Made by a program: the position numbers and the translations under genes. Below, piece by piece: positions 51,426 to 63,323 of a stretch of DNA of 64,000 bases. Under the pieces are notes generated by a model. The model searched no databases and was not told the origin of the DNA. It was given only the letters and a program-made list of their open reading frames with translations. Position 1 is the stretch's first letter. Each line of letters starts with the position of its first letter. Source of the DNA: Hyphomicrobiales bacterium (GTDB lineage Bacteria > Pseudomonadota > Alphaproteobacteria > Rhizobiales > Xanthobacteraceae); contig WHTM01000020.1 in assembly GCA_009377755.1 (NCBI GenBank), positions 1 through 64,000 on the forward strand. The letters run 5' to 3'.

Positions 51426-53054
51426 TCACACCGTCGCCGCCGGCAGGGTCGCGCGTCCGCGGATCATGTCGGAGGCCTTTTCCGCCATCATCAGCACGCA
51501 CGCATTGATGTGGGCACCGACCAAATCCGGCATCGCCGCTGCGTCGACCACGCGCAGGCCTTCCGCGCCGCGTACCCGCAGCTCCGGATCGAGTACCGCC
51601 TCCGCCCCGATCCCCATCGGGCAGGTGGCGCAGGGATGATGTGCGGTGATGGCTGTCTTGCGGATGAACGCGTCGATCTCCGCGTCGCTCTTGACCGCGA
51701 GGCCGGGTGAGGACTCCTCGCCGCGATAGGCGTCCATCGCCTTCTGGTGCGCCACCTCGCGGGCGCGCCGGACGCCTTCGCGCAGCGTCGGCAGATCGTT
51801 GGGCGCGGTGAGGAAATTGTAGACGATGCGCGGCGGCACGCGCGGGTCGGCGGCGCGCAGCAGGATTTCGCCGCGGCTGTCGGGATGCAGCAGCGCCGGG
51901 CGGATGCCAAAGCCGTCTGCATAGGGCGCCTTCCATCCCGGCATCCAGAGATGCGCCTCCGGCGGCAGCCCGCGGAACATGAATTCCACGTCCGGCACGG
52001 CAAGCTCCGGCCGCGTCTTGATGAAGGCATGCAGGCCCCCCGGCACCACCGTGCCCGGCCCGGTGCCGAACAGGTAGGCCTGGATCATGTGCCTGGCCAT
52101 GCGGTCGAACCGCATGTCGCGATGAAAACGTCCGGGCTTGGGCCGCGTGTACATCAGCAGCACCGCGAGGTGATCCTGCAGGTTCCTGCCCACTGGCAGA
52201 TCGAGCACCGGCTCGATATCGAATTTGGCGAGATGCGCGGCCGGCCCGATACCCGAGAGCATCAGGAGCTGCGGCGTATTGAACGCGCCGCCGGCGAGTA
52301 CCACCTCGCGCTCGGCCGAAGCGCTGCGCAACTGGCCGTCGACGAGGTACTCGACCCCGGTCGCGCGCGTCCCCTGCATCAACACCCGCGTCGCATGCGC
52401 GCCCGTGATGACGGTCAGGTTGGGACGCCGCAGCGCCGGCTTGAGAAAAGCCGCCGCCGACGAAGAGCGACGTCCGTCGCGGATCGTGTACTGGCCGCGG
52501 CCGAAGCCTTCCTGCTGGCCGCCGTTGTAGTCCGGCGTCACCGGATATCCGGCAGCGGCGGCGGCCACCAGCCAGGCATCAAACAGCGGGTCGTCGGTCT
52601 TCGCCCATTGCGTGCCGAGCAGGCCACTGCCGCCGCGCCACGGGTTCTCGCCCGCTTCCCAGGTTTCGCCGCGACGGAAATAGGGAAGCACGTCGGCATA
52701 GGACCAGCCGCGCGCGCCCATCTGCGCCCAGCGGTCGTAGTCGCCGGCATGGCCCCGCGTGTACGCCATGACATTGATCGACGAGGAGCCGCCGAGCACC
52801 TTGCCGCGCTCGGCACCGATGACGCGTCCGTCGAGGTTTGGCTCGGGCTCGGTGTGAAACCCCCAATCGAACAGGCCCCATTCGTGCAGCTTGCCCATGC
52901 CGAGAGGGATGTGGATGAACGGATGGGTGTCGCGGCCACCCGCCTCGAGCAGCAGCACGCGCGCGGCGTCATCTTCGGTCAGCCGATTGGCAAGGACGCA
53001 GCCGGCGGAGCCGGCACCGACGATGACGTAGTCGTAGCCCTGAGTATCAGCCAT
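51426..53054 (-). CDS. GMC family FAD-dependent oxidoreductase (choline dehydrogenase-like)
   Basis: A 542-residue flavoenzyme. FAD site YVIVGAGSAGCVLANRLTED at residues 8-27, GMC signature 1 GKVLGGSSSINVMAYTRGH (about 85), signature 2 GAFNTPQLLMLSGIGP, catalytic histidine in AITAHHPCATCPMG (about 470) and the closing RVVDAAAMPDLVGAHINACVLMMAEKASDMI. Oxidises an alcohol, possibly choline or a long-chain or aromatic alcohol. Converges with the TRAP permease. Confidence 0.92.
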   Translation of the reverse strand: MADTQGYDYVIVGAGSAGCVLANRLTEDDAARVLLLEAGGRDTHPFIHIPLGMGKLHEWGLFDWGFHTEPEPNLDGRVIGAERGKVLGGSSSINVMAYTRGHAGDYDRWAQMGARGWSYADVLPYFRRGETWEAGENPWRGGSGLLGTQWAKTDDPLFDAWLVAAAAAGYPVTPDYNGGQQEGFGRGQYTIRDGRRSSSAAAFLKPALRRPNLTVITGAHATRVLMQGTRATGVEYLVDGQLRSASAEREVVLAGGAFNTPQLLMLSGIGPAAHLAKFDIEPVLDLPVGRNLQDHLAVLLMYTRPKPGRFHRDMRFDRMARHMIQAYLFGTGPGTVVPGGLHAFIKTRPELAVPDVEFMFRGLPPEAHLWMPGWKAPYADGFGIRPALLHPDSRGEILLRAADPRVPPRIVYNFLTAPNDLPTLREGVRRAREVAHQKAMDAYRGEESSPGLAVKSDAEIDAFIRKTAITAHHPCATCPMGIGAEAVLDPELRVRGAEGLRVVDAAAMPDLVGAHINACVLMMAEKASDMIRGRATLPAATV

Positions 53055-53086
53055 GCGTCATGCGTAGTGCAAAAACGTGATGGTGT

Positions 53087-53177
53087 CATTCCGGACGCGC
53101 CGGCCCGAAATCCATACTCCCGGCAGTGATTATGGATTCCGGCTCCCGTGCTCTGCACGGTCCCCGGAATGATATGA
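53087..53177. repeat. TCATTCCGG...CCGGAATGA palindromic element
   Basis: The ends TCATTCCGG and CCGGAATGA are inverted; AATCCATA / TATGGATT pair inside. It lies upstream of the GMC gene and is a variant of the same palindrome class as the element at 21927-22067. Confidence 0.75.
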
Positions 53178-53204
53178 CGGCTGGAGAACATCCTGCCGCC
53201 AAAG

Positions 53205-53232
53205 AAAAAACCGGGCTCCGTAGAGCCCGGTT
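53205..53232 (-). terminator. Rho-independent terminator (minus direction)
   Basis: On the minus strand AACCGGGCTC pairs with GAGCCCGGTT around TACG-type loop and is followed by a run of six T. Strong stem of 10 bp. It ends a transcript coming from lysR or from a separate small RNA. Confidence 0.88.
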
Positions 53233-53460
53233 GAGTCCGTCGGCAAAGCCGACATCACCTTCCAGAGGGGAACAACGGCTGCCAGAGCCTCTCCGAATTC
53301 AGAGAACGCAGCTTGATAGGGCTGGCAGCACCTGGTCAGTATGCTCCCCTCATCGCAGCCGGCAACGCGCCGCCCCGCATGCCAGCCATGCGGCCGTCAG
53401 GATGGGTCCCGCGAAGTCGGAACCGATCTTGCGACATGATCAGGCCTTGACAAAAAGATG
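53205..53460 (-). ncRNA. Candidate small RNA or long 3' leader ending in a terminator
   Basis: Minus-strand transcript between lysR and the GMC gene. TTGTCA near 53450 followed about 17 nt later by AAGAT could be a promoter. Downstream come paired segments GCTGCCAG (53332-53339 on minus) with CTGGCAGC (53278-53285), a tight GTCGGC-TTT-GCCGAC hairpin (53239-53253), and a final terminator. A 33-codon frame (MSQDRFRLRGTHPDGR...) starts inside the promoter-like stretch. No known RNA family was recognised. Confidence 0.35.
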
Positions 53461-53496
53461 AGGGCTGATCGGCTCCTTGCTTGAATCGATCAAGCT

Positions 53497-54387
53497 CTAG
53501 AATTTCCACCGTTGCGCGTTGGCGACGAGAAAGTCGCGGAAGACCTGGATGCGCGCGACCGACTTCAGTTCTTCCGGATAAACGAAATAGGCGTCGAGCG
53601 TGACCGCTTCGGCCTCGCCGAACAGCAGCACCAGGCCGCCGTTCTCCTCCACCAGGTAGTCGGGAAGCATGGCGATGCCAAGCCCGCGCTGACAGGCCGT
53701 GAGCACACCGAGGATGTTGTTGATATGCAAGAGCGGGGTCCGCGGACCCTTGCCGTTACGCTCGACCTCGATCAGCCAGTTGGTGCTCTGCAAGTAGTTC
53801 GGAATCGAACCGCTAAGCACCAGGATGCGGTGGTTGTCGAGATCTTCGAAATTGCGCGGCGTGCCGAACCGCTTCAGATACTCCGGCGAAGCGTAGGCAT
53901 GGAAATGCACGGTGAACAGCTTGCGCTGGATCAGGTCGGGCTGTGTCGGCTGCCGTAGCCGGATGGCGACGTCCGCCTCGCGCATGGCGAGGTCCAGTTC
54001 CTCGTCGGTTGTGATCAGCTTGACGCGGATATCCGGGTACAGATCGATGAACTCCCCGAGCCGGGGCGTCAGCCAGGCGACACCGAGGCCGACCGTGGTG
54101 GTGACCTTGAGATCGCCGTGCGGTCGCTCGCGGCTGTCGGTGAGCTTGGTGCGCGCGGCTTCCAGCTTCATGAACACGTCATGCGCGGTGCGGTAGAGCA
54201 TGTCACCTTGCTCGGTCAGGATCAGGCCGCGTGCGTGCCGGTGGAACAGCGAGACCGACAGTTCCTGCTCGAGCGCGCTGACCTGCCGGGATACGGCCGA
54301 TTGCGATAGGCCAAGCTGCTCGCCTGCGTGGGTGAAGCTGCCGGCTTCCGCGGCAGCGTGAAATACCTTGAGCTTGTCCCAGTCCAT
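53497..54387 (-). CDS. LysR-type transcriptional regulator
   Basis: A 296-residue regulator. The N-terminal winged helix is MDWDKLKVFHAAAEAGSFTHAGEQLGLSQSAVSRQVSALEQELSVSLFHRH; the effector domain begins near residue 90 with GDLKVTTTVGLGVAWLTPRLGEF. Start at 54387 gives the standard N-terminus. It lies 47 nt downstream of trxB on the same strand, an arrangement I recall as conserved in this order. Target genes unknown. Confidence 0.92.
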   Translation of the reverse strand: MDWDKLKVFHAAAEAGSFTHAGEQLGLSQSAVSRQVSALEQELSVSLFHRHARGLILTEQGDMLYRTAHDVFMKLEAARTKLTDSRERPHGDLKVTTTVGLGVAWLTPRLGEFIDLYPDIRVKLITTDEELDLAMREADVAIRLRQPTQPDLIQRKLFTVHFHAYASPEYLKRFGTPRNFEDLDNHRILVLSGSIPNYLQSTNWLIEVERNGKGPRTPLLHINNILGVLTACQRGLGIAMLPDYLVEENGGLVLLFGEAEAVTLDAYFVYPEELKSVARIQVFRDFLVANAQRWKF

Positions 54388-54434
54388 GCTTGAAACCTTC
54401 CGTCGTCCCGCAGCAGGGATGATCATGGAAACAC

Positions 54435-55400
54435 CTATTCCGCCGCCGCGCGCGTCGTGGCATGGCCGGCAAGAAAACGCTCCGCCTCGAGCGCCGCCAT
54501 GCAGCCCTGGCCGGCGGCGGTCACGGCCTGGCGGTAGACGTCATCCGTTACGTCGCCGGCTGCAAACACCCCCCGCACCGAAGTCGCCGTCGAATACGGT
54601 GCCGTGGCGACATAGCCGGATGGCTTCAGCGCCATCTGCGTCGCGACCACCTCTGTCGCCGGAGTGTGGCCGATCGCAATGAACACCCCGTCCACCGGCC
54701 GTTCGGTGACGGCGCCGGTCTTCACGTCCTTCAGCCGCACGTGCGTGACTTTGGGCGGGCCTTCGGTGCCCAGGACATCGTCGAGGACGGTGTTCCAGAT
54801 GACGTTGATTTTTGGATGCTTGAACAACCGATCCTGCAGGATCTTCTCGGCGCGGAAGCTGTCGCGCCGATGCACGACCGTGACAGAGGCGGCGAAGTTG
54901 GTCAGGAACAGCGCCTCCTCGACGGCGGTATTGCCGCCGCCTACGACGATCACTTCCTTGTTGCGGTAGAAAAATCCGTCGCAGGTAGCGCAGGCCGAGA
55001 CGCCGTAGCCCTTGAACTTCTGCTCCGACGGCAGATCGAGCCAGCGCGCCTGCGCGCCGGTCGCGAGAATCAGCGCCTCGGCGAGATAGACGTCGCCGGA
55101 ATCGCATTCCAGGCGGAACGGGCGCTGCGAAAGGTCGGCCTTGGTGACGTGATCGGTGACCATCTTGGTGCCGACATGCCGGGCCTGAACCTCCATCTGC
55201 TGCATCAGCCAGGGGCCCTGGATGACGTCGGCGAAGCCGGGGTAGTTTTCCACATCGGTGGTGATGGTCATCTGGCCGCCGGGCTGGATGCCCTGAATCA
55301 GGACTGGCTCGAGCATCGCGCGGGCCGCATAGATCGCCGCCGTATAGCCGGCCGGCCCGGAGCCGATGATTACTACCTTTGCGTGCAAAACCTCAGGCAT
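54435..55400 (-). CDS. trxB: Thioredoxin-disulfide reductase
   Basis: A 321-residue NADPH-dependent flavoenzyme that reduces thioredoxin. FAD site VVIIGSGPAGYTAAIYAARA (residues 8-27), redox-active SACATCDGFFY (about 140), NADPH site VVGGGNTAVEEALFL and final GVFAAGDVTDDVYRQAVTAAGQGCMAALEAERFL. ATG 55400. A terminator hairpin separates it from greA upstream. Confidence 0.97.
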   Translation of the reverse strand: MPEVLHAKVVIIGSGPAGYTAAIYAARAMLEPVLIQGIQPGGQMTITTDVENYPGFADVIQGPWLMQQMEVQARHVGTKMVTDHVTKADLSQRPFRLECDSGDVYLAEALILATGAQARWLDLPSEQKFKGYGVSACATCDGFFYRNKEVIVVGGGNTAVEEALFLTNFAASVTVVHRRDSFRAEKILQDRLFKHPKINVIWNTVLDDVLGTEGPPKVTHVRLKDVKTGAVTERPVDGVFIAIGHTPATEVVATQMALKPSGYVATAPYSTATSVRGVFAAGDVTDDVYRQAVTAAGQGCMAALEAERFLAGHATTRAAAE

Positions 55401-55429
55401 TCCAATGCCTTCTACAATCGGTCGGTCAG

Positions 55430-55452
55430 AAAACAGGGGGCCCCGGGCCCCC
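55430..55452 (-). terminator. Terminator between greA and trxB
   Basis: On the minus strand GGGGGCCC pairs with GGGCCCCC and is followed by TGTTTTC. It would end greA transcripts about 100 nt after the greA stop and about 30 nt before the trxB ATG, so trxB should have its own promoter or rely on read-through. Confidence 0.7.
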
Positions 55453-55551
55453 AATTCGTGTCACTCCAATCTAATGGTTTCGACAAGCCATGCAAGATAT
55501 GCAGCCCAGCGCTGTCCCTCTCTGCGGGATTGGAACGGATGGGTGGTGGCT

Positions 55552-56025
55552 TTACCGCCACTCGACCTTCTTGACCTCATAGGCCTTGGCGCCGCCGGGG
55601 GTAACGACCTCGACCGAGGCACCCTTGGTCTTGCCGACGAGCGCACGGGCGAGGGGCGAGGCGACCGAGATCTTGCCTTTCTTGGCGTCGGCTTCCGGCT
55701 CGCCGACGATCTGCCAGACCCTCCTCTCGTCGGTGTCCTCGTCCACCAGTGTCACCGTGGCACCGAACTTGATGGTTTCGCCGGACAGTTTCGAAACGTC
55801 GATGACCTCGGCGCGCGCGAGCTTGTCCTCGAGCTCGGCGATGTGGCCCTCGTTGATCGACTGCTGCTCTTTCGCCGCGTGATACTCGGCGTTCTCCGAG
55901 AGATCACCGTGGGTGCGCGCGTCGGTAATCTGCTGAATGATGCGCGGCCGCTCGACCTGCTGACGGTGCTTGAGCTCCTCTTCCAGCGCGGTGTAACCCG
56001 CAGCGGTCATGGGGATCTTGTCCAT
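55552..56025 (-). CDS. greA: Transcription elongation factor GreA
   Basis: A 157-residue factor that restarts backtracked RNA polymerase by stimulating transcript cleavage. N-terminal coiled coil [55 protein letters not shown], with the acidic tip in DLSENAEY; C-terminal FKBP-like domain ends [18 protein letters not shown]. Full family length. Confidence 0.97.
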   Translation of the reverse strand: MDKIPMTAAGYTALEEELKHRQQVERPRIIQQITDARTHGDLSENAEYHAAKEQQSINEGHIAELEDKLARAEVIDVSKLSGETIKFGATVTLVDEDTDERRVWQIVGEPEADAKKGKISVASPLARALVGKTKGASVEVVTPGGAKAYEVKKVEWR

Positions 56026-56107
56026 CGGTCTTCCGTCCTCCAGCCTGTCGGCAAATCGGCTGATCTCTCGATCCTGCCGGCGCTGCCGCAGGCGCCAAAA
56101 TCTACTC

Positions 56108-56152
56108 GTAAGACGACTCCGGCGACAACATTGCTCGCCGGAGTCGTCTTAC
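56108..56152 (-). terminator. Long perfect hairpin downstream of carB
   Basis: Eighteen-bp perfect stem (56108-56125 with 56135-56152; half is TAAGACGACTCCGGCG) around a 9-nt loop, 107 nt after the carB stop. On the minus strand it is followed shortly by GATTTTGG, a weak T-tract. Likely the carB terminator, or a palindromic repeat. Confidence 0.6.
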
Positions 56153-56258
56153 GGACTGCAGAGACAACAGCTCCTGATCGCGTGCCGATTTTCCCATCGG
56201 CGCCGCGACCCGCAACGCTCTGCCAAACACGCCGCCGCCGAGAGTCCGGTCTGATCGT

Positions 56259-59753
<3,495 letters not shown>

Positions 59754-59773
59754 CGGGCTCCAGCGTGGGGCAC

Positions 59774-59814
59774 AAAAAAAGGGCGCGCCTTCAGCGCGTC
59801 CTTCGGCTCGCGCC
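59774..59814 (-). promoter_or_regulatory. Candidate attenuator in the carB leader
   Basis: On the minus strand a terminator hairpin (GGACGCGC / GCGCGCC, plus-strand 59782-59801) is followed by seven T (59774-59780), ending 20 nt before the carB ATG. The GCGCG of a preceding segment (59809-59814) can pair instead with the same CGCGC (59794-59798), giving an exclusive anti-terminator. This is the geometry of transcription attenuation, perhaps linked to pyrimidine or arginine supply. Confidence 0.5.
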
Positions 59815-59920
59815 GTCCGGGGCAAGTCCCCGCGCGCGGGGACCATATAGACCCGAATCGGGTGGTATGGAAGGCCGTCCGGGGGAAAATGCCGTGTTTC
59901 CACGGAGCGATGGCCGCCGG

Positions 59921-60646
59921 CTACGCCGGCCGCGCCAGAAACGTCATCCGTACCGGGTTATGGCCGATATTGGCCGGGCTGCGCGTGGCCGAAAATCCGG
60001 CGGCCGCGAGCTTCGCCGTGATCGCGGCCTCGGAATAGCGGGCCAGTCCAAGCGTGGACCGCAAGCGCGGATAGTTCGAGAAGGCCGTGCGGACCAGCCC
60101 CCGGAGCGCGGCGAGCAGGAACCCGTTCGCCCGCGCAAACCTGAGCAGCGCGAGGACATCGATCGACGGCGGCAGGTCCGGCGGGATCACGTCGCCGAGA
60201 AAAAAATGGCCGCGCGGTGTAAGCAGCCGCCGGAAGTGGGCAAAGAGGGCGTCGGCCTCCTCCGGCGTCAGATACTGGAGCACCGAGTGCATGACGATGA
60301 TGTCGATCGAGCCCTCCGGCATTCCCGCGACATCTTCCGGTGCGCAGACCTGGATATTCTGATCGCCCGCATAGCGCTCCGCGAGACCTTTACGCACGGT
60401 CGGCGCGGCCTCGCAGAGGATGAGGCGGCGTGCCTTGCGCGCGACGAGGTGGGCGTAGAGCGCCTCGCCGCAGCCGTAATCGAGGATGACCGGCGCGAAG
60501 TCGCGGCCCTGCTCGCGCGCGTGTCCAGCCGGAAGCGCCAGCATTGCGTCGATGTGTTCCGCGATGGTGCGATAGTGCACGTCGCGATGCCGTGCGTTCA
60601 CGTAGATGGAATGCTCGGTGTCCCAGAAGGAAATCCAGTCGGCCAT
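59921..60646 (-). CDS. Class I SAM-dependent methyltransferase
   Basis: A 241-residue protein with the Rossmann methyltransferase core: motif [19 protein letters not shown] (about residues 52-69), acidic strand LILCEAAP, and [46 protein letters not shown]. Substrate unknown. It is placed between carA and carB on the same strand, 30 nt after the carA stop. Confidence 0.88.
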   Translation of the reverse strand: MADWISFWDTEHSIYVNARHRDVHYRTIAEHIDAMLALPAGHAREQGRDFAPVILDYGCGEALYAHLVARKARRLILCEAAPTVRKGLAERYAGDQNIQVCAPEDVAGMPEGSIDIIVMHSVLQYLTPEEADALFAHFRRLLTPRGHFFLGDVIPPDLPPSIDVLALLRFARANGFLLAALRGLVRTAFSNYPRLRSTLGLARYSEAAITAKLAAAGFSATRSPANIGHNPVRMTFLARPA

Positions 60647-60676
60647 GGTCCTTCTGTGCCCGGCTGCGCCCGGCCA

Positions 60677-61867
60677 CTATCCCCGCTTGCGTGTCCGCAT
60701 CAGATCGCAGAAGCGGGTAAACAGATAGTGGCTGTCGCGCGGGCCGGGCGAGGCCTCCGGGTGGTACTGCACCGAGAACACCGGCCGCTCCTTCAGCACC
60801 ATGCCGCAGTTCGATCCGTCAAACAGCGAAACGTGTGTTTCGGTGACGCTGTCGGGCAGGGTCGCGCTGTCGACGGCAAAGCCGTGGTTCATCGAGGTGA
60901 TCTCGACTTTGCCGGTGGTCAGGTCCTTGACCGGATGGTTGGCCCCATGATGGCCCTGGTGCATCTTCAAAGTCGCGGCGCCGACCGCGAGGCCGAGCAT
61001 CTGGTGGCCGAGGCAGATGCCGAAGGTCGGGATGCCCTTGTCGATCATCGTCCGGATCACCGGCACCGCGTAGGCACCGGTCGCCGCCGGATCGCCGGGG
61101 CCGTTGGAGAGGAATATGCCGTCTGGCTCGAGCGCAAGGATGTCGTCGGCCGCCGTTTGTGCCGGCACCACCGTCACCTTGCAGCCGCACCCGGCCAACA
61201 GACGCAGGATATTACGCTTGATGCCGTAGTCGATGGCGACCACGTGGAACTCCGGTGCCTCCTGCCGGCCGTAGCCTTTGCCCCATTCCCAGGGCGTCTC
61301 GTCCCAGGTGAAGCGCTGGCCCGAGGTGACGGCGGGCACGAGGTCCATGCCGACCAGCCCGGGCCAGGTGCGAGCTTCCTGTTTCAAGGCATCGAGATCG
61401 AAGCGGCCAGACGGCTCGTGCGCGATCACCGCGTTGATGTAGCCGCGCTCGCGGATCAGCGCGGTCAGCGCCCGCGTATCGAGGCCGGACAGGCCGACGA
61501 CTCGCCGCGCCCGCAACCACTGGTCGAGGTGGCGCGTGGCACGGTAGTTCGAGGGATCAGTGATCGCCGTATGCAGCACCACGCCGCGGACGCCAGGCGT
61601 CGCCGCCATGTTGACGGTCTCGATGTCCTCTTCGTTGGTGCCGACATTGCCGATGTGCGGGAAGGTGAACGTAATGATCTGCCCGGCATAGGAGGGGTCG
61701 GTCAGGATCTCTTCGTAGCCGGTCATGGCGGTGTTGAAGCAGACTTCGCCGACTGCATGGCCCGATGCGCCGAGGCCGAACCCTTCCAGCACGGTCCCGT
61801 CGGCCAGCACGAGCACGGCGGTCGGCTTGGGCTCGGCCCAGCCGCCGGTGGAGTGCGTGTCAATCAT
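60677..61867 (-). CDS. carA: Carbamoyl-phosphate synthase, small subunit
   Basis: A 396-residue glutaminase subunit that supplies ammonia to CarB. N-terminal domain TAVLVLADGTVLEGFGLGASGHAVGEVCFNTAMTGYEEILTDPSYAGQIITFTFPHIGNVGTN; amidotransferase domain with the cysteine in FGICLGHQMLGLAVGA (about residue 275) and the His/Glu in QYHPEASPGPRD. ATG 61867. Heads a minus-strand run carA, methyltransferase, carB. Confidence 0.97.
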   Translation of the reverse strand: MIDTHSTGGWAEPKPTAVLVLADGTVLEGFGLGASGHAVGEVCFNTAMTGYEEILTDPSYAGQIITFTFPHIGNVGTNEEDIETVNMAATPGVRGVVLHTAITDPSNYRATRHLDQWLRARRVVGLSGLDTRALTALIRERGYINAVIAHEPSGRFDLDALKQEARTWPGLVGMDLVPAVTSGQRFTWDETPWEWGKGYGRQEAPEFHVVAIDYGIKRNILRLLAGCGCKVTVVPAQTAADDILALEPDGIFLSNGPGDPAATGAYAVPVIRTMIDKGIPTFGICLGHQMLGLAVGAATLKMHQGHHGANHPVKDLTTGKVEITSMNHGFAVDSATLPDSVTETHVSLFDGSNCGMVLKERPVFSVQYHPEASPGPRDSHYLFTRFCDLMRTRKRG

Positions 61868-61889
61868 AGTGTTCCGTTTGGCGTCGCGG

Positions 61890-62014
61890 CTGTCGTCCCG
61901 GCCGGGGCGAAGCGGAGAGCCGGGACCCAAGTATCCCGGCGCTACGGATCAATAACGAAGACCGGGGTACGAGGGTCCCGGATCGGCCCTGCCGGCCGTC
62001 CGGGATGACAGCCG
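61890..62014. repeat. CTGTCGTCCCGG...CCGGGATGACAG palindromic element
   Basis: The ends pair as CTGTC(G/A)TCCCGG / CCGGGATGACAG. Inner parts include CCGGGACC / GGTCCCGG. It fills the divergent gap between carA and yqeY, so both promoters must lie within or beside it. Confidence 0.78.
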
Positions 62015-62105
62015 AATGGTTTTCTCGGCTATCGCCCCTTACTTGCCTATTATTCCGCGCCGGACAAGGCTGGTCCGGCTGCAATCACAACTAAAGGGTG
62101 ATGCC

Positions 62106-62561
62106 GTGCTGCGCGACCAGATCAACGACGCCTTGAAAGGCGCCATGAAGGCCAGGGACGAACGCCGGGTCTCGACGCTGCGGCTGGTCAACGCGGCGCT
62201 CAAGAACGCCGATATCGAGGCGCGCGGGCAGGGCAAGGAGGCGCTCGGCGACGAGGCGATCCTCGGCCTGCTGCAGAAGATGATCAAGCAGCGGCAGGAA
62301 TCGATTGTACTCTACGAAAAGGGCGGCCGGGCCGACCTCGCGCAGCAGGAGCGCGAGGAGGTGGAAATCATTGCATCCTATCTGCCGAAGCAGATGTCCG
62401 AAGCCGAGGCCAAGGCGGCGATCGAGGCCGCCATTAAGGACACCGGCGCTGCCGGCATGAAGGACATGGGCAAGGTCATGGCCGCCCTAAAGGAGCGGCA
62501 TGCGGGACAGCTCGATATCGCTACCGCCAGCGGCATGGTGAAGGGCCTGCTGGCGAAGTGA
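62106..62561 (+). CDS. GatB/YqeY domain protein
   Basis: A 151-residue helical protein like the tRNA-binding tail of GatB. GTG at 62106 after AAAGGGTG gives the usual N-terminus LRDQINDALKGAMKARDERRVSTLRLVNAALKNADIEARG; then IIASYLPKQMSEAEAKAAIEAAIKDTGA and MKDMGKVMAALKERHAGQLDIATASGMVKGLL. The upstream in-frame ATG at 62016 lies in the repeat. Its role is unclear; it is thought to aid tRNA amidation. Confidence 0.92.
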   Translation: MLRDQINDALKGAMKARDERRVSTLRLVNAALKNADIEARGQGKEALGDEAILGLLQKMIKQRQESIVLYEKGGRADLAQQEREEVEIIASYLPKQMSEAEAKAAIEAAIKDTGAAGMKDMGKVMAALKERHAGQLDIATASGMVKGLLAK

Positions 62562-62642
62562 GGCCAACCATCCGGTCAGACGCTTGGTTGCCAAGGCCGG
62601 GCTTTGCTAACCTGCCGGTCAGCTTCACATTGGACCTCCCCC

Positions 62643-63254
62643 ATGTCCCTCCAATTCTATCTCGCCTATGTCCTCGCCTGCATCGTCGTGGTGATCGTGC
62701 CCGGGCCGACGGTCACGCTGATCGTGGCCAACAGCCTCCGCTACGGCACCCGCGCCGGCATGGTGAACATCGCCGGCACGCAGCTCGGCCTGGCGGTGAT
62801 GATCGGCCTCGTCGTCGTTGGGCTCGCCTCGCTGATCGAAACCGTCGAGTGGTGGTTCGACTGGGTGCGGCTCGCCGGCGCCTGCTATCTCGTCTGGCTC
62901 GGCGTGAAGTTCCTGCGCTCGCCGGATGCGCTGGCCGAACCCGCGCAGGCCAGCCCGCGCGGCGGTTTTTTCCTCCAGGGATTTCTGGTTCTCGTCAGTA
63001 ATCCCAAGGCGCTGTTGCTGTTCGGCGCATTCATCCCGCAATTCGTCGATCCGAACGGCGACTATGTCGGGCAGGTGCTGCTGTTGGGGGCGACCGCCAT
63101 GGTCGTGGCCCTCATTTTCGACAGCGCCTACGCGGTGCTCACCGGACGCGCGGTGGCGCTGCTGCCGCCCCGACGCATGCGGCTGGTATCGCGCGTCAGC
63201 GGCCTATGCCTGATCGGCGGCGGCGCGTGGCTGGCGCTGGTCCGGGCGCGGTGA
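62643..63254 (+). CDS. LysE family translocator
   Basis: A 203-residue exporter with about six helices. Begins MSLQFYLAYVLACIVVVIVPGPTVTLIVANSLRYGTRAGMVNIAGTQLG (PGPTV is the family hallmark); also GFLVLVSNPKALLLFGAFIPQF. Exports amino acids or homoserine-lactone-like compounds. ATG 62643. It follows yqeY by 81 nt on the same strand. Confidence 0.9.
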   Translation: MSLQFYLAYVLACIVVVIVPGPTVTLIVANSLRYGTRAGMVNIAGTQLGLAVMIGLVVVGLASLIETVEWWFDWVRLAGACYLVWLGVKFLRSPDALAEPAQASPRGGFFLQGFLVLVSNPKALLLFGAFIPQFVDPNGDYVGQVLLLGATAMVVALIFDSAYAVLTGRAVALLPPRRMRLVSRVSGLCLIGGGAWLALVRAR

Positions 63255-63284
63255 CGAGAACGATTTGCCGGCTCGCAGGTCAGT

Positions 63285-63312
63285 CCGGGGAGGGCGCAAG
63301 CGGCCTCCCCGG
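63285..63312. terminator. Hairpin between convergent lysE-type and Bug genes
   Basis: CCGGGGAGG (63285-63293) pairs with CCTCCCCGG (63304-63312) around GCGCAAGCGG. No clear T-run on either side, but the position between two convergent stops suggests bidirectional termination. Confidence 0.6.
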
Positions 63313-63323
63313 CAAAGCGACGT

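Noticed and set aside
59765-62008. A 747-codon open frame on the plus strand
   Set aside because: It is antisense to the methyltransferase and carA genes and contains no domain.
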